Assembly (NCBI RefSeq): GCF_018595675.2
Contig: NZ_CP092333.1
Span: forward strand, 1,946,001 to 2,010,000
Source of the DNA: Flavihumibacter fluvii
GTDB lineage: Bacteria; Bacteroidota; Bacteroidia; Chitinophagales; Chitinophagaceae
Length of the DNA stretch: 64,000 nucleotides
Direction: 5' to 3'
Every line of letters starts with the position of its first letter. Position 1 is the first letter of the stretch. Made by a program: the position numbers and the translations under genes. Below the pieces are notes generated by a model that searched no databases, was not told the origin of the DNA, and was given only the letters and a program-made list of their open reading frames with translations. Positions 36,687-45,427 of this stretch are shown here, piece by piece.

Positions 36687-38138
36687 ATGAAAATTAGCCT
36701 TTACTATCGGTTACGCATATATGCATTTGCTATAATCATCGCAGCAATGCCCGGGTTTTTAATGGCACAGACCGACAGCGCCGCATACCTCACCCTGCAA
36801 CAATGTGTAGAAACCGCCTTCAGGAATAACCTGGAATTAAAGCAGGCAGAAATACAAGCCGAGAATGCCAGGATCGATTACAAACAATCGAAAAATAACC
36901 TTTTACCTGGGGTAGCGGGATCAATTGAACATGGCTTAAACCAGGGCCGGAGTATCGATCCTTTTACCAATAGTTACCTGAACCAGAATATCAATTATGC
37001 CAACTGGGGCCTGAATGGTGGAATTGTTTTATTCAATGGATTGTCCTACCAATATGGTGTAAGGCAACAAAATTACGCCAGGCAGGCAGCCAATATGGAT
37101 GTTCAGCAGAACAAAGACAACCTCACAATCAATATAATTGTAGCCTATCTGCAGGTATTGAGTGCAGAAGATCTACTGGTGCAGATCACTAACCAGGCAG
37201 AACTGAGTAAAAAGCAGGTTGACCGGTTAAATATCCTGAACCAGGAAGGTTCGATTACCCCTTCACAACTATATGACCTTAAAGGCCAGCTGGCCAATGA
37301 TCAGATCAGCCTCATCAATACCAAAAACCAGCTGGAAGCTGCAAAACTTTCCCTTGCACAACTGATGAATATTCCCTACGATACAGGTATCAGGCTGGAG
37401 CGAATCAGCACTGACCAGTTCCTGAATGTTTACGAAGGCACACCAGAAAGTATTTACCAAACCGCCTTGAACCAACTTGCACAGGTAAAGGCTGTAAACC
37501 TTCGCAAACAGAGCGCTGAAATGGGCGTAAAAGCATGGAAGGGACAACTATGGCCAACATTTTCTTTAAACGCGGGACTGTATACTAACTATTCGAATGC
37601 AGCAAGGACCTCTACCCTTGTAAGCTCCAGTGACCAGCCATCAAGTGATTATGTACTGATCAATAGTGTAAAAGAGCCGGTATATACTCCGGTAAGTGAG
37701 TACAAACAAAACCCAATTAGCTATACAGAGCAGTTTAAAAATAACTACAGTACCAATGTCAATTTTTCCATCCGGATACCCATCCTGAATAGTTTTCAAA
37801 CCAGGAACCAGGTCAGCAAATCGAGACTCACCTTGCAAAATGCGGATTATGTGGAGAAGGCCACCAAGATCAGGCTGCAACAGGCAGTAGAACAAGCTTA
37901 CCTGAATATGAATGCCACGTACAACCGCTACAGGGCCATTTTAACACAGGTTGATGCTTTCCAGGAATCTTTCCTTGCAACTGAAGCCAGGTTCAATGAA
38001 GGTGTACTCAATTCGGTGGATTACCTGGTAGCCAAGAACAATGTAGACCGGGCCAGCACCAGTCTAATAACCTCAAAGTACGAATACGTATTCCGAACCA
38101 AGATTCTCGATTATTACCAGGGTAAACCTTTGTGGTAA
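36687..38138 (+). CDS. TolC family outer-membrane channel
   Basis: A 483-residue protein with a signal peptide (YAFAIIIAAMPGFLMAQ). It has the two-fold TolC repeat of long helices: LTLQQCVETAFRNNLELKQA opens the first and VEQAYLNMNATYNRYRAI lies in the second. Beta-barrel segments such as NAGLYTNYSN and NVNFSIRIPILN are also present. As the last gene of the cluster it completes a tripartite pump with the adaptor and permeases. Export substrate is not known; MacB-type systems move antibiotics, peptides, lipids or siderophores. Confidence 0.93.
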   Translation: MKISLYYRLRIYAFAIIIAAMPGFLMAQTDSAAYLTLQQCVETAFRNNLELKQAEIQAENARIDYKQSKNNLLPGVAGSIEHGLNQGRSIDPFTNSYLNQNINYANWGLNGGIVLFNGLSYQYGVRQQNYARQAANMDVQQNKDNLTINIIVAYLQVLSAEDLLVQITNQAELSKKQVDRLNILNQEGSITPSQLYDLKGQLANDQISLINTKNQLEAAKLSLAQLMNIPYDTGIRLERISTDQFLNVYEGTPESIYQTALNQLAQVKAVNLRKQSAEMGVKAWKGQLWPTFSLNAGLYTNYSNAARTSTLVSSSDQPSSDYVLINSVKEPVYTPVSEYKQNPISYTEQFKNNYSTNVNFSIRIPILNSFQTRNQVSKSRLTLQNADYVEKATKIRLQQAVEQAYLNMNATYNRYRAILTQVDAFQESFLATEARFNEGVLNSVDYLVAKNNVDRASTSLITSKYEYVFRTKILDYYQGKPLW

Positions 38139-38165
38139 ACTTTGAATGAATTTAACTACTGCCAA

Positions 38166-38198
38166 TTTGGCATCTATGGGCATTTTTAGCTATTTTTG
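38166..38198 (+). promoter_or_regulatory. miaB promoter, TTTG-N21-TATTTTTG
   Basis: TTTG at 38166-38169 and an exact TAnnTTTG match at 38191-38198, 21 bp apart, give a full Bacteroidota-type promoter. The ATG of miaB follows 19 bp later. Confidence 0.7.
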
Positions 38199-38216
38199 CC
38201 CTCTTAATTTTATTAG

Positions 38217-39644
38217 ATGCTGGAATTGTCCATCGAAAAACGACATGATGAAGCGAGGCAGGGCGAGGCTTTCGGTCCTGCAATTGAGGCGGATTTTCCA
38301 TTCAAAAAACACTTTTACATAGAGAGTTATGGCTGTGCCATGAACTTTGCCGATAGTGAGGTTGTAGCTTCCATCCTGCAGGGTAGTGGTTTCGGGGCAA
38401 CAAAAAACGTGGAAGAAGCAGACCTGGTGCTCCTCAACACCTGTTCCATCAGGGAAAAGGCAGAGCAGACGGTACGGAAAAGACTCACAGAATTTAAGAA
38501 AGCCAAAAGGGCCAAACCAGGTATGCTGGTAGGCGTACTGGGATGTATGGCTGAGCGGCTCAAGGGCAAATTACTGGAAGAAGAGAAACTGGTAGACCTG
38601 GTAGTTGGGCCTGATGCTTACCGGTCCTTACCGGCGCTGATAGAAGAAGCCGAAGGCGGACAAAAAGCGGTAAATGTGTTACTGAGCCGCGATGAAACCT
38701 ATGCGGATATTGCACCAGTGAGGTTAGATTCAAACGGTATTTCCGCCTTTGTTAGCATCATGCGGGGCTGTAATAATATGTGCTCATTTTGCGTGGTACC
38801 TTTTACCCGGGGCCGGGAAAGGAGCCGCGATGCCGGAAGTATAGTGGAAGAATGTACCACACTATTTGAACAGGGATATAAGGAAGTCACCTTACTTGGA
38901 CAAAACGTGGACAGTTATTATTATGTAGGCGAGCAGGCGGCAGCGCCCGTCACTTTTGCGAAGTTACTCGAACAGGTAGCGAGGATCTCCCCCACGCTAA
39001 GGGTGCGATTTTCCACATCCCATCCCAAGGATATTACAGACGAGGTATTATATACCATGGTCCGTTATGACAATATCTGTAAATACATCCACCTCCCGGT
39101 ACAAAGCGGAAGCAGCAGGATACTACAACTGATGAACCGTACCTATACCCGTGAATGGTATTTGGCCAAGGTCAACCGCATCAGGGAGATCATTCCGGAT
39201 TGTGGCATCTCATCAGATATTATAGCCGGATTTTGCACAGAAACTGAGGAGGACCACCAGGACACGTTGAGCATCATGGACTTCAGCCGTTATGACATGA
39301 GCTATATGTATTTCTATAGTGAAAGGCCGGGAACTCTTGCTGCACGAAGGTTTACAGATGATATACCGGAGGCGGTCAAAAAAAGAAGGTTGCAGGAAAT
39401 AGTAGACCTGCAGGGCCGGCTAAGCCGGGAAAGCAATGAACGCGACCTGGGAAATACATATACTGTGCTGATCGAAGGAAATAGCCGTAGAAGTGAACTG
39501 GACTGGAGCGGAAGAAATAGCCAAAGCAAGGTGATCGTCTTTCCAAAACAAGACTATCCATTAAAAAAAGGCGATTATGTGCGTGTTAAGGTCACCGGTT
39601 GCACCAGGACCACACTGGTAGGGGAAATTATTAAAGACGAATGA
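38217..39644 (+). CDS. miaB: tRNA-2-methylthio-N6-dimethylallyladenosine synthase
   Basis: A 475-residue radical-SAM methylthiotransferase that adds a methylthio group to i6A37 of tRNA. The N-terminal UPF0004 domain holds three cluster cysteines ([29 protein letters not shown]). The radical-SAM cluster is CNNMCSFC with [10 protein letters not shown] after it. A TRAM domain closes the protein (about 410-473). Length and motifs are complete. The stop codon lies at the start of an intergenic repeat. A sigma-54 activator gene follows. Confidence 0.96.
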   Translation: MLELSIEKRHDEARQGEAFGPAIEADFPFKKHFYIESYGCAMNFADSEVVASILQGSGFGATKNVEEADLVLLNTCSIREKAEQTVRKRLTEFKKAKRAKPGMLVGVLGCMAERLKGKLLEEEKLVDLVVGPDAYRSLPALIEEAEGGQKAVNVLLSRDETYADIAPVRLDSNGISAFVSIMRGCNNMCSFCVVPFTRGRERSRDAGSIVEECTTLFEQGYKEVTLLGQNVDSYYYVGEQAAAPVTFAKLLEQVARISPTLRVRFSTSHPKDITDEVLYTMVRYDNICKYIHLPVQSGSSRILQLMNRTYTREWYLAKVNRIREIIPDCGISSDIIAGFCTETEEDHQDTLSIMDFSRYDMSYMYFYSERPGTLAARRFTDDIPEAVKKRRLQEIVDLQGRLSRESNERDLGNTYTVLIEGNSRRSELDWSGRNSQSKVIVFPKQDYPLKKGDYVRVKVTGCTRTTLVGEIIKDE

Positions 39645-39647
39645 ATG

Positions 39648-39671
39648 GGTGAATACCTGAACCTATTCACC
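39648..39671. repeat. Inverted repeat just after the miaB stop
   Basis: GGTGAATA and TATTCACC form 8-bp arms around an 8-base centre, 3 bp after the TGA. The right arm is part of the 8-bp-period tandem repeat that follows. Confidence 0.6.
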
Positions 39672-39700
39672 TAATCACCTATTGACCTATTGACCTTTTC
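39661..39700 (+). repeat. 8-bp-period tandem repeat between miaB and the sigma-54 activator
   Basis: Five units in exact 8-bp register read ACCTATTC, ACCTAATC, ACCTATTG, ACCTATTG and ACCTTTTC. They end 3 bp before the ATG at 39704 and fill almost the entire intergenic gap. Confidence 0.75.
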
Positions 39701-39703
39701 ATT

Positions 39704-40969
39704 ATGGATATACAAAGTATTAAAAACCGTTTTGGCATTATCGGCAACTCCCCTTCCCTGATCCATTCATTGAATGTCGCAGCCCAGGTAGCCAATACAG
39801 ACCTGAGTGTTTTAATTGTTGGCGAAAGCGGGGTTGGAAAGGAGGCCTTTTCTCAGATCATCCATGCCTTATCGGCCCGGAAGCACAATCCCTTCATTGC
39901 CGTTAACTGTGGTGCTATCCCGGAAGGGACCATAGATTCAGAATTATTCGGCCATGAAAAAGGAGCATTCACCGGAGCCGTTGACAGCAGGAAAGGGTAT
40001 TTTGAAACTGTGAATGGCGGCACCATCTTCCTGGATGAGATTGGTGAAATGCCACTAGGCACACAGGCCCGTTTATTGCGGGTTCTGGAAGCAGGTGAAT
40101 TCATCCGGGTAGGTTCATCCAAAGTCCAAAAAACAGATGTGCGGGTAATTGCCGCCACCAATAAAGACCTGATGGAATTCACCCAGAACGGGAAATTCAG
40201 GGAAGACCTCTATTATCGCCTGAGCACAGTACCGATAAGAGTTCCCTCTCTGCGCGACCGCAAGGAAGATATCCCCCTGCTTTTCAGGAAGTTTGCAGTG
40301 GATTTTGCAGAACGGTATAAAACAGCCCCGGTTCAGTTGGATGATGATGCCAGGAACCTGCTGGTGAATTATCCTTTTCCGGGAAATGTGCGCGAGTTGA
40401 AAAATATAGCAGAGCAGGTTTCAGTGTTGAGTGTAGATAAGCTGGTGAATGCATTTGAATTAAAGAAGTTCCTGCCCGAGAATGTAATTAATCGGTTACC
40501 CATGGTTGTTGGCCAGGGGGCATTTACGAGTTCCCCTGAATTCAATAATGAAAGGGAGTTGCTTTACAAGCTTTTTTTCGATATGAAAAAGGATGTTACC
40601 GAGTTGAAAAAAATGTTTGTGGAGATTTTGCAAAATCCAGGTGAAGCAGCTGCCGCTGCAGCTTACACAAAAGAAAGCCTGATGCGCGAATACCCTACCA
40701 CCGTTGACTTCCAGCAACCGACGCAGGTTTTGCCTTCAACTTTTATGCAACCAGTCAGCAGCCAGCAACCCGCAGTATTAATTCCCCACGGAGATATTCA
40801 TGAGCATGAAGAAGTTGAGGAATCGCTCAACATTATGGACAAGGAAAAGGAGCTGATCATTAAAGCCCTCAGGAAGCATAAGGGAAAAAGAAAAGATGCA
40901 GCTTCAGACCTTGGTATCAGTGAAAGAACATTATACAGAAAACTAAAAGAGTACGATATCAATGACTAA
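39704..40969 (+). CDS. Sigma-54-dependent activator without receiver domain
   Basis: A 421-residue regulator. The AAA+ domain starts almost at the N-terminus: Walker A GESGVGKE (40-47), canonical GAFTGA (87-92), Walker B GGTIFLDEIG and FPGNVRELK. A linker rich in Ala, Gln and Pro follows, then a Fis-type helix-turn-helix (SDLGISERTLYRKLKEYD). With no receiver or sensory domain it is either constitutively active or controlled by a partner protein. It overlaps lptE by 8 bp, linking it to outer-membrane assembly genes. The same gene order is familiar in Bacteroidota. Confidence 0.93.
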   Translation: MDIQSIKNRFGIIGNSPSLIHSLNVAAQVANTDLSVLIVGESGVGKEAFSQIIHALSARKHNPFIAVNCGAIPEGTIDSELFGHEKGAFTGAVDSRKGYFETVNGGTIFLDEIGEMPLGTQARLLRVLEAGEFIRVGSSKVQKTDVRVIAATNKDLMEFTQNGKFREDLYYRLSTVPIRVPSLRDRKEDIPLLFRKFAVDFAERYKTAPVQLDDDARNLLVNYPFPGNVRELKNIAEQVSVLSVDKLVNAFELKKFLPENVINRLPMVVGQGAFTSSPEFNNERELLYKLFFDMKKDVTELKKMFVEILQNPGEAAAAAAYTKESLMREYPTTVDFQQPTQVLPSTFMQPVSSQQPAVLIPHGDIHEHEEVEESLNIMDKEKELIIKALRKHKGKRKDAASDLGISERTLYRKLKEYDIND

Positions 40970-41459
40970 AGCTATTTATATAATGTCCCTCGTGGTGATC
41001 AGCCTGATCAGCGGATGTTATTCCTTCAAGGATGTTTCAATACCACCGGAAGTAAAGACGATCCGCATAAGTTATATCGAAAACAAAGCCCGGTTGGTCA
41101 ATCCCCAGTTGAGCCCGCAGTTAACTGACAAGCTCAGGCAAAAAGTAATCAGCCAAACCAACCGCACCCAGATACAGGGAGATAATGCCGATTATGATAT
41201 CAGTGGGTATATCAGTGATTATTCCGTAACAACATCCGGTATTTCAAATAAGGAGGCTGCAAGTAACCGGTTAAATATTTCCGTACACATCATTTTCAAA
41301 AACAGGCTGGATGAAAAAAAGAACTTTGAAGCTGATATTGCCCGGAATTTTGATTTCAGTGCTTCATTGAGTTTGCCGCAGGCGGAGGCCCAACTCAATG
41401 AAACCATCATCAAAAACCTGAGTGATGAAATTTTTAACCGGATTTTTTCTAACTGGTAA
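40962..41459 (+). CDS. lptE: LptE family LPS-assembly lipoprotein
   Basis: A 165-residue lipoprotein with a signal peptide and lipobox (LISGCYSF). The body (VKTIRISYIENKARLVNPQL, DYDISGYISDYSVTT) fits the Bacteroidota LptE family, the plug partner of the LptD translocon that inserts LPS at the outer membrane. It overlaps the preceding regulator by 8 bp, and an unknown gene and secG follow, which is a familiar Bacteroidota arrangement. Confidence 0.85.
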   Translation: MTKAIYIMSLVVISLISGCYSFKDVSIPPEVKTIRISYIENKARLVNPQLSPQLTDKLRQKVISQTNRTQIQGDNADYDISGYISDYSVTTSGISNKEAASNRLNISVHIIFKNRLDEKKNFEADIARNFDFSASLSLPQAEAQLNETIIKNLSDEIFNRIFSNW

Positions 41460-41488
41460 TAAGCCAGTATATTGCTTGCCCGCATAAT

Positions 41489-42313
41489 ATGGAGCTCAAC
41501 AAAACGATACCATTTTATTTCCGTCAACCTGCATTGGAAAGTGTGAGCATACCGGAATTGCAAAAAGCTATTTCCAGGTTTCCCTATTGTGCTTGTCTCC
41601 AATATCTTCTGCTAAAAAAACAGAAAATAGAGCAGGACCCGGCCTTTAACAGCCAGCTCAACAAAGCCTACCTGTATTTCCCTAATGTGTACCGCCTGCA
41701 TAGTCTATTGCAGGAAAAATCTGCAATACCCCATGTTCCTGTTTTGGAATACACCCCAAAAAAGGAAGAATTCATCCAGGAGCCTGTTTTGGCCCCTCTG
41801 ACTGCCGAGGAAGACGAATCACCAGAGCTGGAAGTCGAATCAGGGCCGGAACCGGCGCTCAGGACCGATCTTTTACTGAAGGAATCGCCCATTCCAATCC
41901 CTTCCTTAAAAGATATTAGCCCACAAACTGACGAACTTCCCATATTTGAACCCTATCATACTATCGATTATTTTGCCTCACAAGGCATTAAGCTGAGCCA
42001 TGAATTACCCGTTAATGATCGTTTGGGGCGCCAGCTAAGGAGTTTTACCGACTGGATCAAAACCATGAAAAAACTACCACAGGCAGACCTGGAACACAAG
42101 CTGGACGAGGTAGGAATGGGTGAAAGAATCGTTGCCATGGCCGCAGGCTCTGTTTTACCCAGGGAGGTTGTAACGGAAACCATGGCTGAAGTCCTGGTAA
42201 AACAGGGGAATTTCGGCGGTGCCATTGACTTATACCATAAATTAAGTTTGGCCCATCCCGACAAATCCGCTTATTTTGCGGCACGAATTGACCATTTAAA
42301 CAAGTTAAGATGA
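41489..42313 (+). CDS. Conserved protein of unknown function between lptE and secG
   Basis: A 274-residue soluble protein without signal peptide or membrane segment. The N-terminal part is helical with a Cys pair (FPYCACLQYLLLKK). A Pro/Glu-rich acidic linker covers about 85-150, and the C-terminal part ends in a helical hairpin (AEVLVKQGNFGGAIDLYHKL) that resembles one TPR unit. The function is not recognised. It overlaps secG by 4 bp, so translational coupling with the translocase subunit is likely. Confidence 0.78.
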   Translation: MELNKTIPFYFRQPALESVSIPELQKAISRFPYCACLQYLLLKKQKIEQDPAFNSQLNKAYLYFPNVYRLHSLLQEKSAIPHVPVLEYTPKKEEFIQEPVLAPLTAEEDESPELEVESGPEPALRTDLLLKESPIPIPSLKDISPQTDELPIFEPYHTIDYFASQGIKLSHELPVNDRLGRQLRSFTDWIKTMKKLPQADLEHKLDEVGMGERIVAMAAGSVLPREVVTETMAEVLVKQGNFGGAIDLYHKLSLAHPDKSAYFAARIDHLNKLR

Positions 42314-42684
42314 TTATTCTGTTTCTGATTTTAGTGTTATTGTGCAGTGCAGTCCTTGGTTTTGTAATATTGGTACAGAATCCGAAAGGTGGAGGCCTCG
42401 CAGGAAATGTAGGTGGGTTAAGCAACCAGTTCATGGGTGTTAAACAAACCACTGATGTGCTGGAAAAAGGTACCTGGATTTTTGCCACAGTAGTAGCATT
42501 GTTGTGTATTTTTTCTGCCATGTTTATTCCAAAGGCCTCCTCAAAGAACAATGGTCTTTTGGAACAGCTGAATACCAAGCCTACAACGACAACTCCCGCA
42601 CAAACGCCAGCCAACCAGAGCACACAGCCACTGGTTCCAGCGCCTGCACCTGCTAACAACCAGCCGGCTGCACCACAGAAGTAA
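42310..42684 (+). CDS. secG: Preprotein translocase subunit SecG
   Basis: A 124-residue protein with two membrane helices (about 2-20 and 54-73) joined by the conserved loop VQNPKGGGLAGNVGG, typical of SecG. A low-complexity Thr/Pro/Ala/Gln tail of about 40 residues extends the C-terminus, as often seen in Bacteroidota. It stimulates SecYEG export. A terminator follows after 21 bp. Confidence 0.93.
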   Translation: MIILFLILVLLCSAVLGFVILVQNPKGGGLAGNVGGLSNQFMGVKQTTDVLEKGTWIFATVVALLCIFSAMFIPKASSKNNGLLEQLNTKPTTTTPAQTPANQSTQPLVPAPAPANNQPAAPQK

Positions 42685-42705
42685 TAAACTGTCTACAGTA
42701 TATTT

Positions 42706-42733
42706 AAACCCTGCTATAATAGCAGGGTTTTTT
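42706..42733 (+). terminator. Intrinsic terminator after secG
   Basis: AAACCCTGCTA and TAGCAGGGTTT form 11-bp arms with a 3-base loop, continuing into a T-tract. Confidence 0.9.
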
Positions 42734-42762
42734 GTTTTATTTTACACGGCAATCACTATTCC

Positions 42763-43809
42763 ATGAAAAGAGTCCTGTTGTTTATTATATTGGCCCTTAT
42801 CTTAATGGCGGGGTTTATCAGTTGGTCACTTGTAGGTCCGGCAACAGCTTTTGAAGGTAAATCATATGCCTTGCTCATACACACCGGAACCAATTATGAG
42901 ACCGTCCTATCAAAACTGAAAGAGGAAAAAGTCATTATTAACCCAGCCATTTTCAACCTGCTGGCCAGGCAACTGGGATATCCCGAAAAAGTTAAAGCGG
43001 GGCGGTACCTGATCCAAAAAGGCAATAGTCTTATCACCATTCTCCGAAAATTACGCAACGGCCAACAGGATCCCGTGAACCTGGTCATCACCAAACTCCG
43101 TACAAAGGAAGACTTTGCCGGTTTGGCAGGAAGGAAATTCGAATTCGATTCTGCCAGTTTTATCCGGTTCCTGGATAATAATGATTCCGTTGCCAGATAC
43201 GCGCTGGATACAAATACCGTCATGACTGCCATACTTCCTGATACTTACACCTACTTCTGGAATACCACACCCAGCCGGGTTATGGAAAAAATTGTAAAAA
43301 CCAGCAGGGATTTCTGGACTTCAGAACGCCTGGAACTGGCCAGAAGCAAAGGCTTTACACCAGCCCAGGTGGTCATCCTGGCTTCAATCGTAGATGAAGA
43401 AACCAACAAAAAAGAAGACAAGGGAAATATCGCCAGTGTATATATCAACCGGATGAATAAGGGTATGAAATTAGGCGCAGACCCAACCGTAAAATTTGCC
43501 TTACGCGATTTTGGGCTGAAAAGAATTTACAACAAACACCTGGCTGTTGAGTCCCCATACAATACCTACCGAGTAGCCGGACTTCCACCCGGACCTATCT
43601 GCACACCGCAACGGGAAACCATTGATGCCGTGCTACATGCACCCGCAACTAATTACCTTTTCTTTGTGGCCAAATCGGATTTTTCAGGGTATCATGTATT
43701 TGCTGAAACATATGAACAACATTTGCAATTTGCCAAAGCTTACCAACTGGCCCTGGATAATTACCTCAAATCCAAATCCGCAGGAGAGGATAACGGAAAC
43801 AAACCATGA
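42763..43809 (+). CDS. mltG: Endolytic transglycosylase MltG
   Basis: A 348-residue protein with one N-terminal membrane anchor (FIILALILMAGFISWSL) and a YceG catalytic domain. The catalytic Glu lies in ILASIVDEETNKKEDKG, followed by VYINRM and the conserved GLPPGPICTP region. MltG cleaves nascent glycan strands and sets their length. It overlaps the YihY gene by 4 bp and heads a three-gene overlapping run. Confidence 0.93.
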   Translation: MKRVLLFIILALILMAGFISWSLVGPATAFEGKSYALLIHTGTNYETVLSKLKEEKVIINPAIFNLLARQLGYPEKVKAGRYLIQKGNSLITILRKLRNGQQDPVNLVITKLRTKEDFAGLAGRKFEFDSASFIRFLDNNDSVARYALDTNTVMTAILPDTYTYFWNTTPSRVMEKIVKTSRDFWTSERLELARSKGFTPAQVVILASIVDEETNKKEDKGNIASVYINRMNKGMKLGADPTVKFALRDFGLKRIYNKHLAVESPYNTYRVAGLPPGPICTPQRETIDAVLHAPATNYLFFVAKSDFSGYHVFAETYEQHLQFAKAYQLALDNYLKSKSAGEDNGNKP

Positions 43810-44780
43810 TCAAGCTGGAACGCATAATAATAGAAAGCCTGCCTGTCCGATTTGTTATCAATAAGAGCAAGAAAATCAGTTTACCTGGCTTTGAAGGATT
43901 GCCATTATTTGATGTGGTCAGTTTTTTTCTGCAGCAGGTAAGGAAAGTCGGATTGAATGACCGGGCAGCAGCCATATCCTTTAATTTATTGATGGCAATA
44001 CCCGCATCGACAATTTTCCTTTGCACATTGATACCATATATGCCTTTTTCAAGGCAGATCACTTCACAGTTATTGTTGCTTACCCGCGACCTTACGCCAG
44101 ACCTCAATACCTTTTTGCTGGTTAAAGACTTCCTTGTCGATTTTATTGAAACACCCAGGTCGGGCCTCCTGTCTTTCGGTTTTCTTGCAGCGATTTATTA
44201 TGCTTCCAATGCTGTTCTGGGCATTATGCGGACTTTTAATAAATCGCTCATGCATTCAACAAAACAGAATTTCGTGCAGAGCCGCTGGATGGCTATAAAG
44301 ATCACGACTATACTTATCCTGCTGATCCTTTCGGCAATTATTCTATTAATGGCACAAGGTACCGTACTCAGCTGGATGCTCGATAAATTGAATATTAATA
44401 CACCCTTTGTCAACTGGCTGGTCGAAAACCTGCGTTGGGTTTTGATTATAGCACTTGTTTATTACAGTATAGCCATTATTTACAAATATGTGCCTTCCAT
44501 TCATGAGCGTTGGCAACTTTCCTCGCCTGGTACCATCTTTGCAACCGGGTTAATTATTATCACAGTATTAGGTTTCACTTTCTGGGTGAATAAATTCAAT
44601 AATTTCAATAAAGTATATGGATCCATCGGTACCATTTTGATCCTGATGTTGCTCATATATTTCAGTTCATTGGTATTATTAATCGGATATGAACTAAATG
44701 TTAGTATCCATTCGCTCAAAATGCTGGCAGCTGAACGAGAAAGGCTGGAGGCGCTTGAAACTCAAAAACCACCCGCATGA
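43806..44780 (+). CDS. YihY/BrkB family membrane protein
   Basis: A 324-residue protein with about six membrane segments and the family motifs RAAAISFNLLMAIPASTIF near the N-terminus and YGSIGTILILMLLIYFSSL near the C-terminus. The family is sometimes mislabelled ribonuclease BN; its transport or envelope role is uncertain. 4-bp overlaps on both sides couple it to mltG and the thioredoxin-fold gene. Confidence 0.88.
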   Translation: MIKLERIIIESLPVRFVINKSKKISLPGFEGLPLFDVVSFFLQQVRKVGLNDRAAAISFNLLMAIPASTIFLCTLIPYMPFSRQITSQLLLLTRDLTPDLNTFLLVKDFLVDFIETPRSGLLSFGFLAAIYYASNAVLGIMRTFNKSLMHSTKQNFVQSRWMAIKITTILILLILSAIILLMAQGTVLSWMLDKLNINTPFVNWLVENLRWVLIIALVYYSIAIIYKYVPSIHERWQLSSPGTIFATGLIIITVLGFTFWVNKFNNFNKVYGSIGTILILMLLIYFSSLVLLIGYELNVSIHSLKMLAAERERLEALETQKPPA

Positions 44781-45379
44781 AATTATTTTTAGTTATTTTT
44801 TCATTAGTATTCGCCACATTATCTGCCCATTGTCAAACAGATCCATTTCCAATAGGATCCCGGCTACCCAAGGCTACCATTAAAATGAAAGATGTTTCCG
44901 GAAAACTGATCTCCCTGGCAGATATAAAAACCAATAATGGTCTGCTGGTTATTTTCGGGAGTAATAATTGCATGTACATGGTCAAAAACCAGCAAAGATT
45001 GCGTGATATATGTACGTATGGACAAAAAAAGAATATTGGTGTAGTAGTTATGAATTCCAATGAAGGCCAAAGAACCAGCGATGATTCTTACCAGTCGATG
45101 CAACAATATGCAGCGGCGCAGGGGTACAAGTGGCCATATCTCCTTGACAGTAATAATGAACTGGCTGATGCCTTCAGTGCATCACGTGGACCTGAATGTT
45201 ACCTGTTTAATGGAAAGGGGCTTCTGGTATACCATGGCGCAATTGATGACAATCCGGTTGACGATACCAAAATCAAACGGCGCCATTTATTTGAAGCAAT
45301 GAATGAAATGTTATCCAACAAAGATATCCTGATCAAAGAAAGCCGGTCAATCGGCTGCAGTATTGAAAGAAAGAATTGA
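44777..45379 (+). CDS. Exported thioredoxin-fold (redoxin) protein with a single active-site Cys
   Basis: A 200-residue protein with a signal peptide (LFLVIFSLVFATLSAHC). A thioredoxin/AhpC-TSA-like fold follows: LPKATIKMKDVSGK, LLVIFGSNNCMYM, NIGVVVMNSNEG, ASRGPECYLFN and the tail SIGCSIERKN. Where I expect CxxC in relatives, this copy has SNNC, so the first, nucleophilic Cys is Ser. A disulfide-reductase reaction of the usual kind is therefore doubtful; a peroxiredoxin-like or chaperone role is possible. Confidence 0.78.
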   Translation: MKLFLVIFSLVFATLSAHCQTDPFPIGSRLPKATIKMKDVSGKLISLADIKTNNGLLVIFGSNNCMYMVKNQQRLRDICTYGQKKNIGVVVMNSNEGQRTSDDSYQSMQQYAAAQGYKWPYLLDSNNELADAFSASRGPECYLFNGKGLLVYHGAIDDNPVDDTKIKRRHLFEAMNEMLSNKDILIKESRSIGCSIERKN

Positions 45380-45427
45380 TCCCTACGCGGCATGATTTTT
45401 TCATAGGGATATAAAATCTAATACCTG

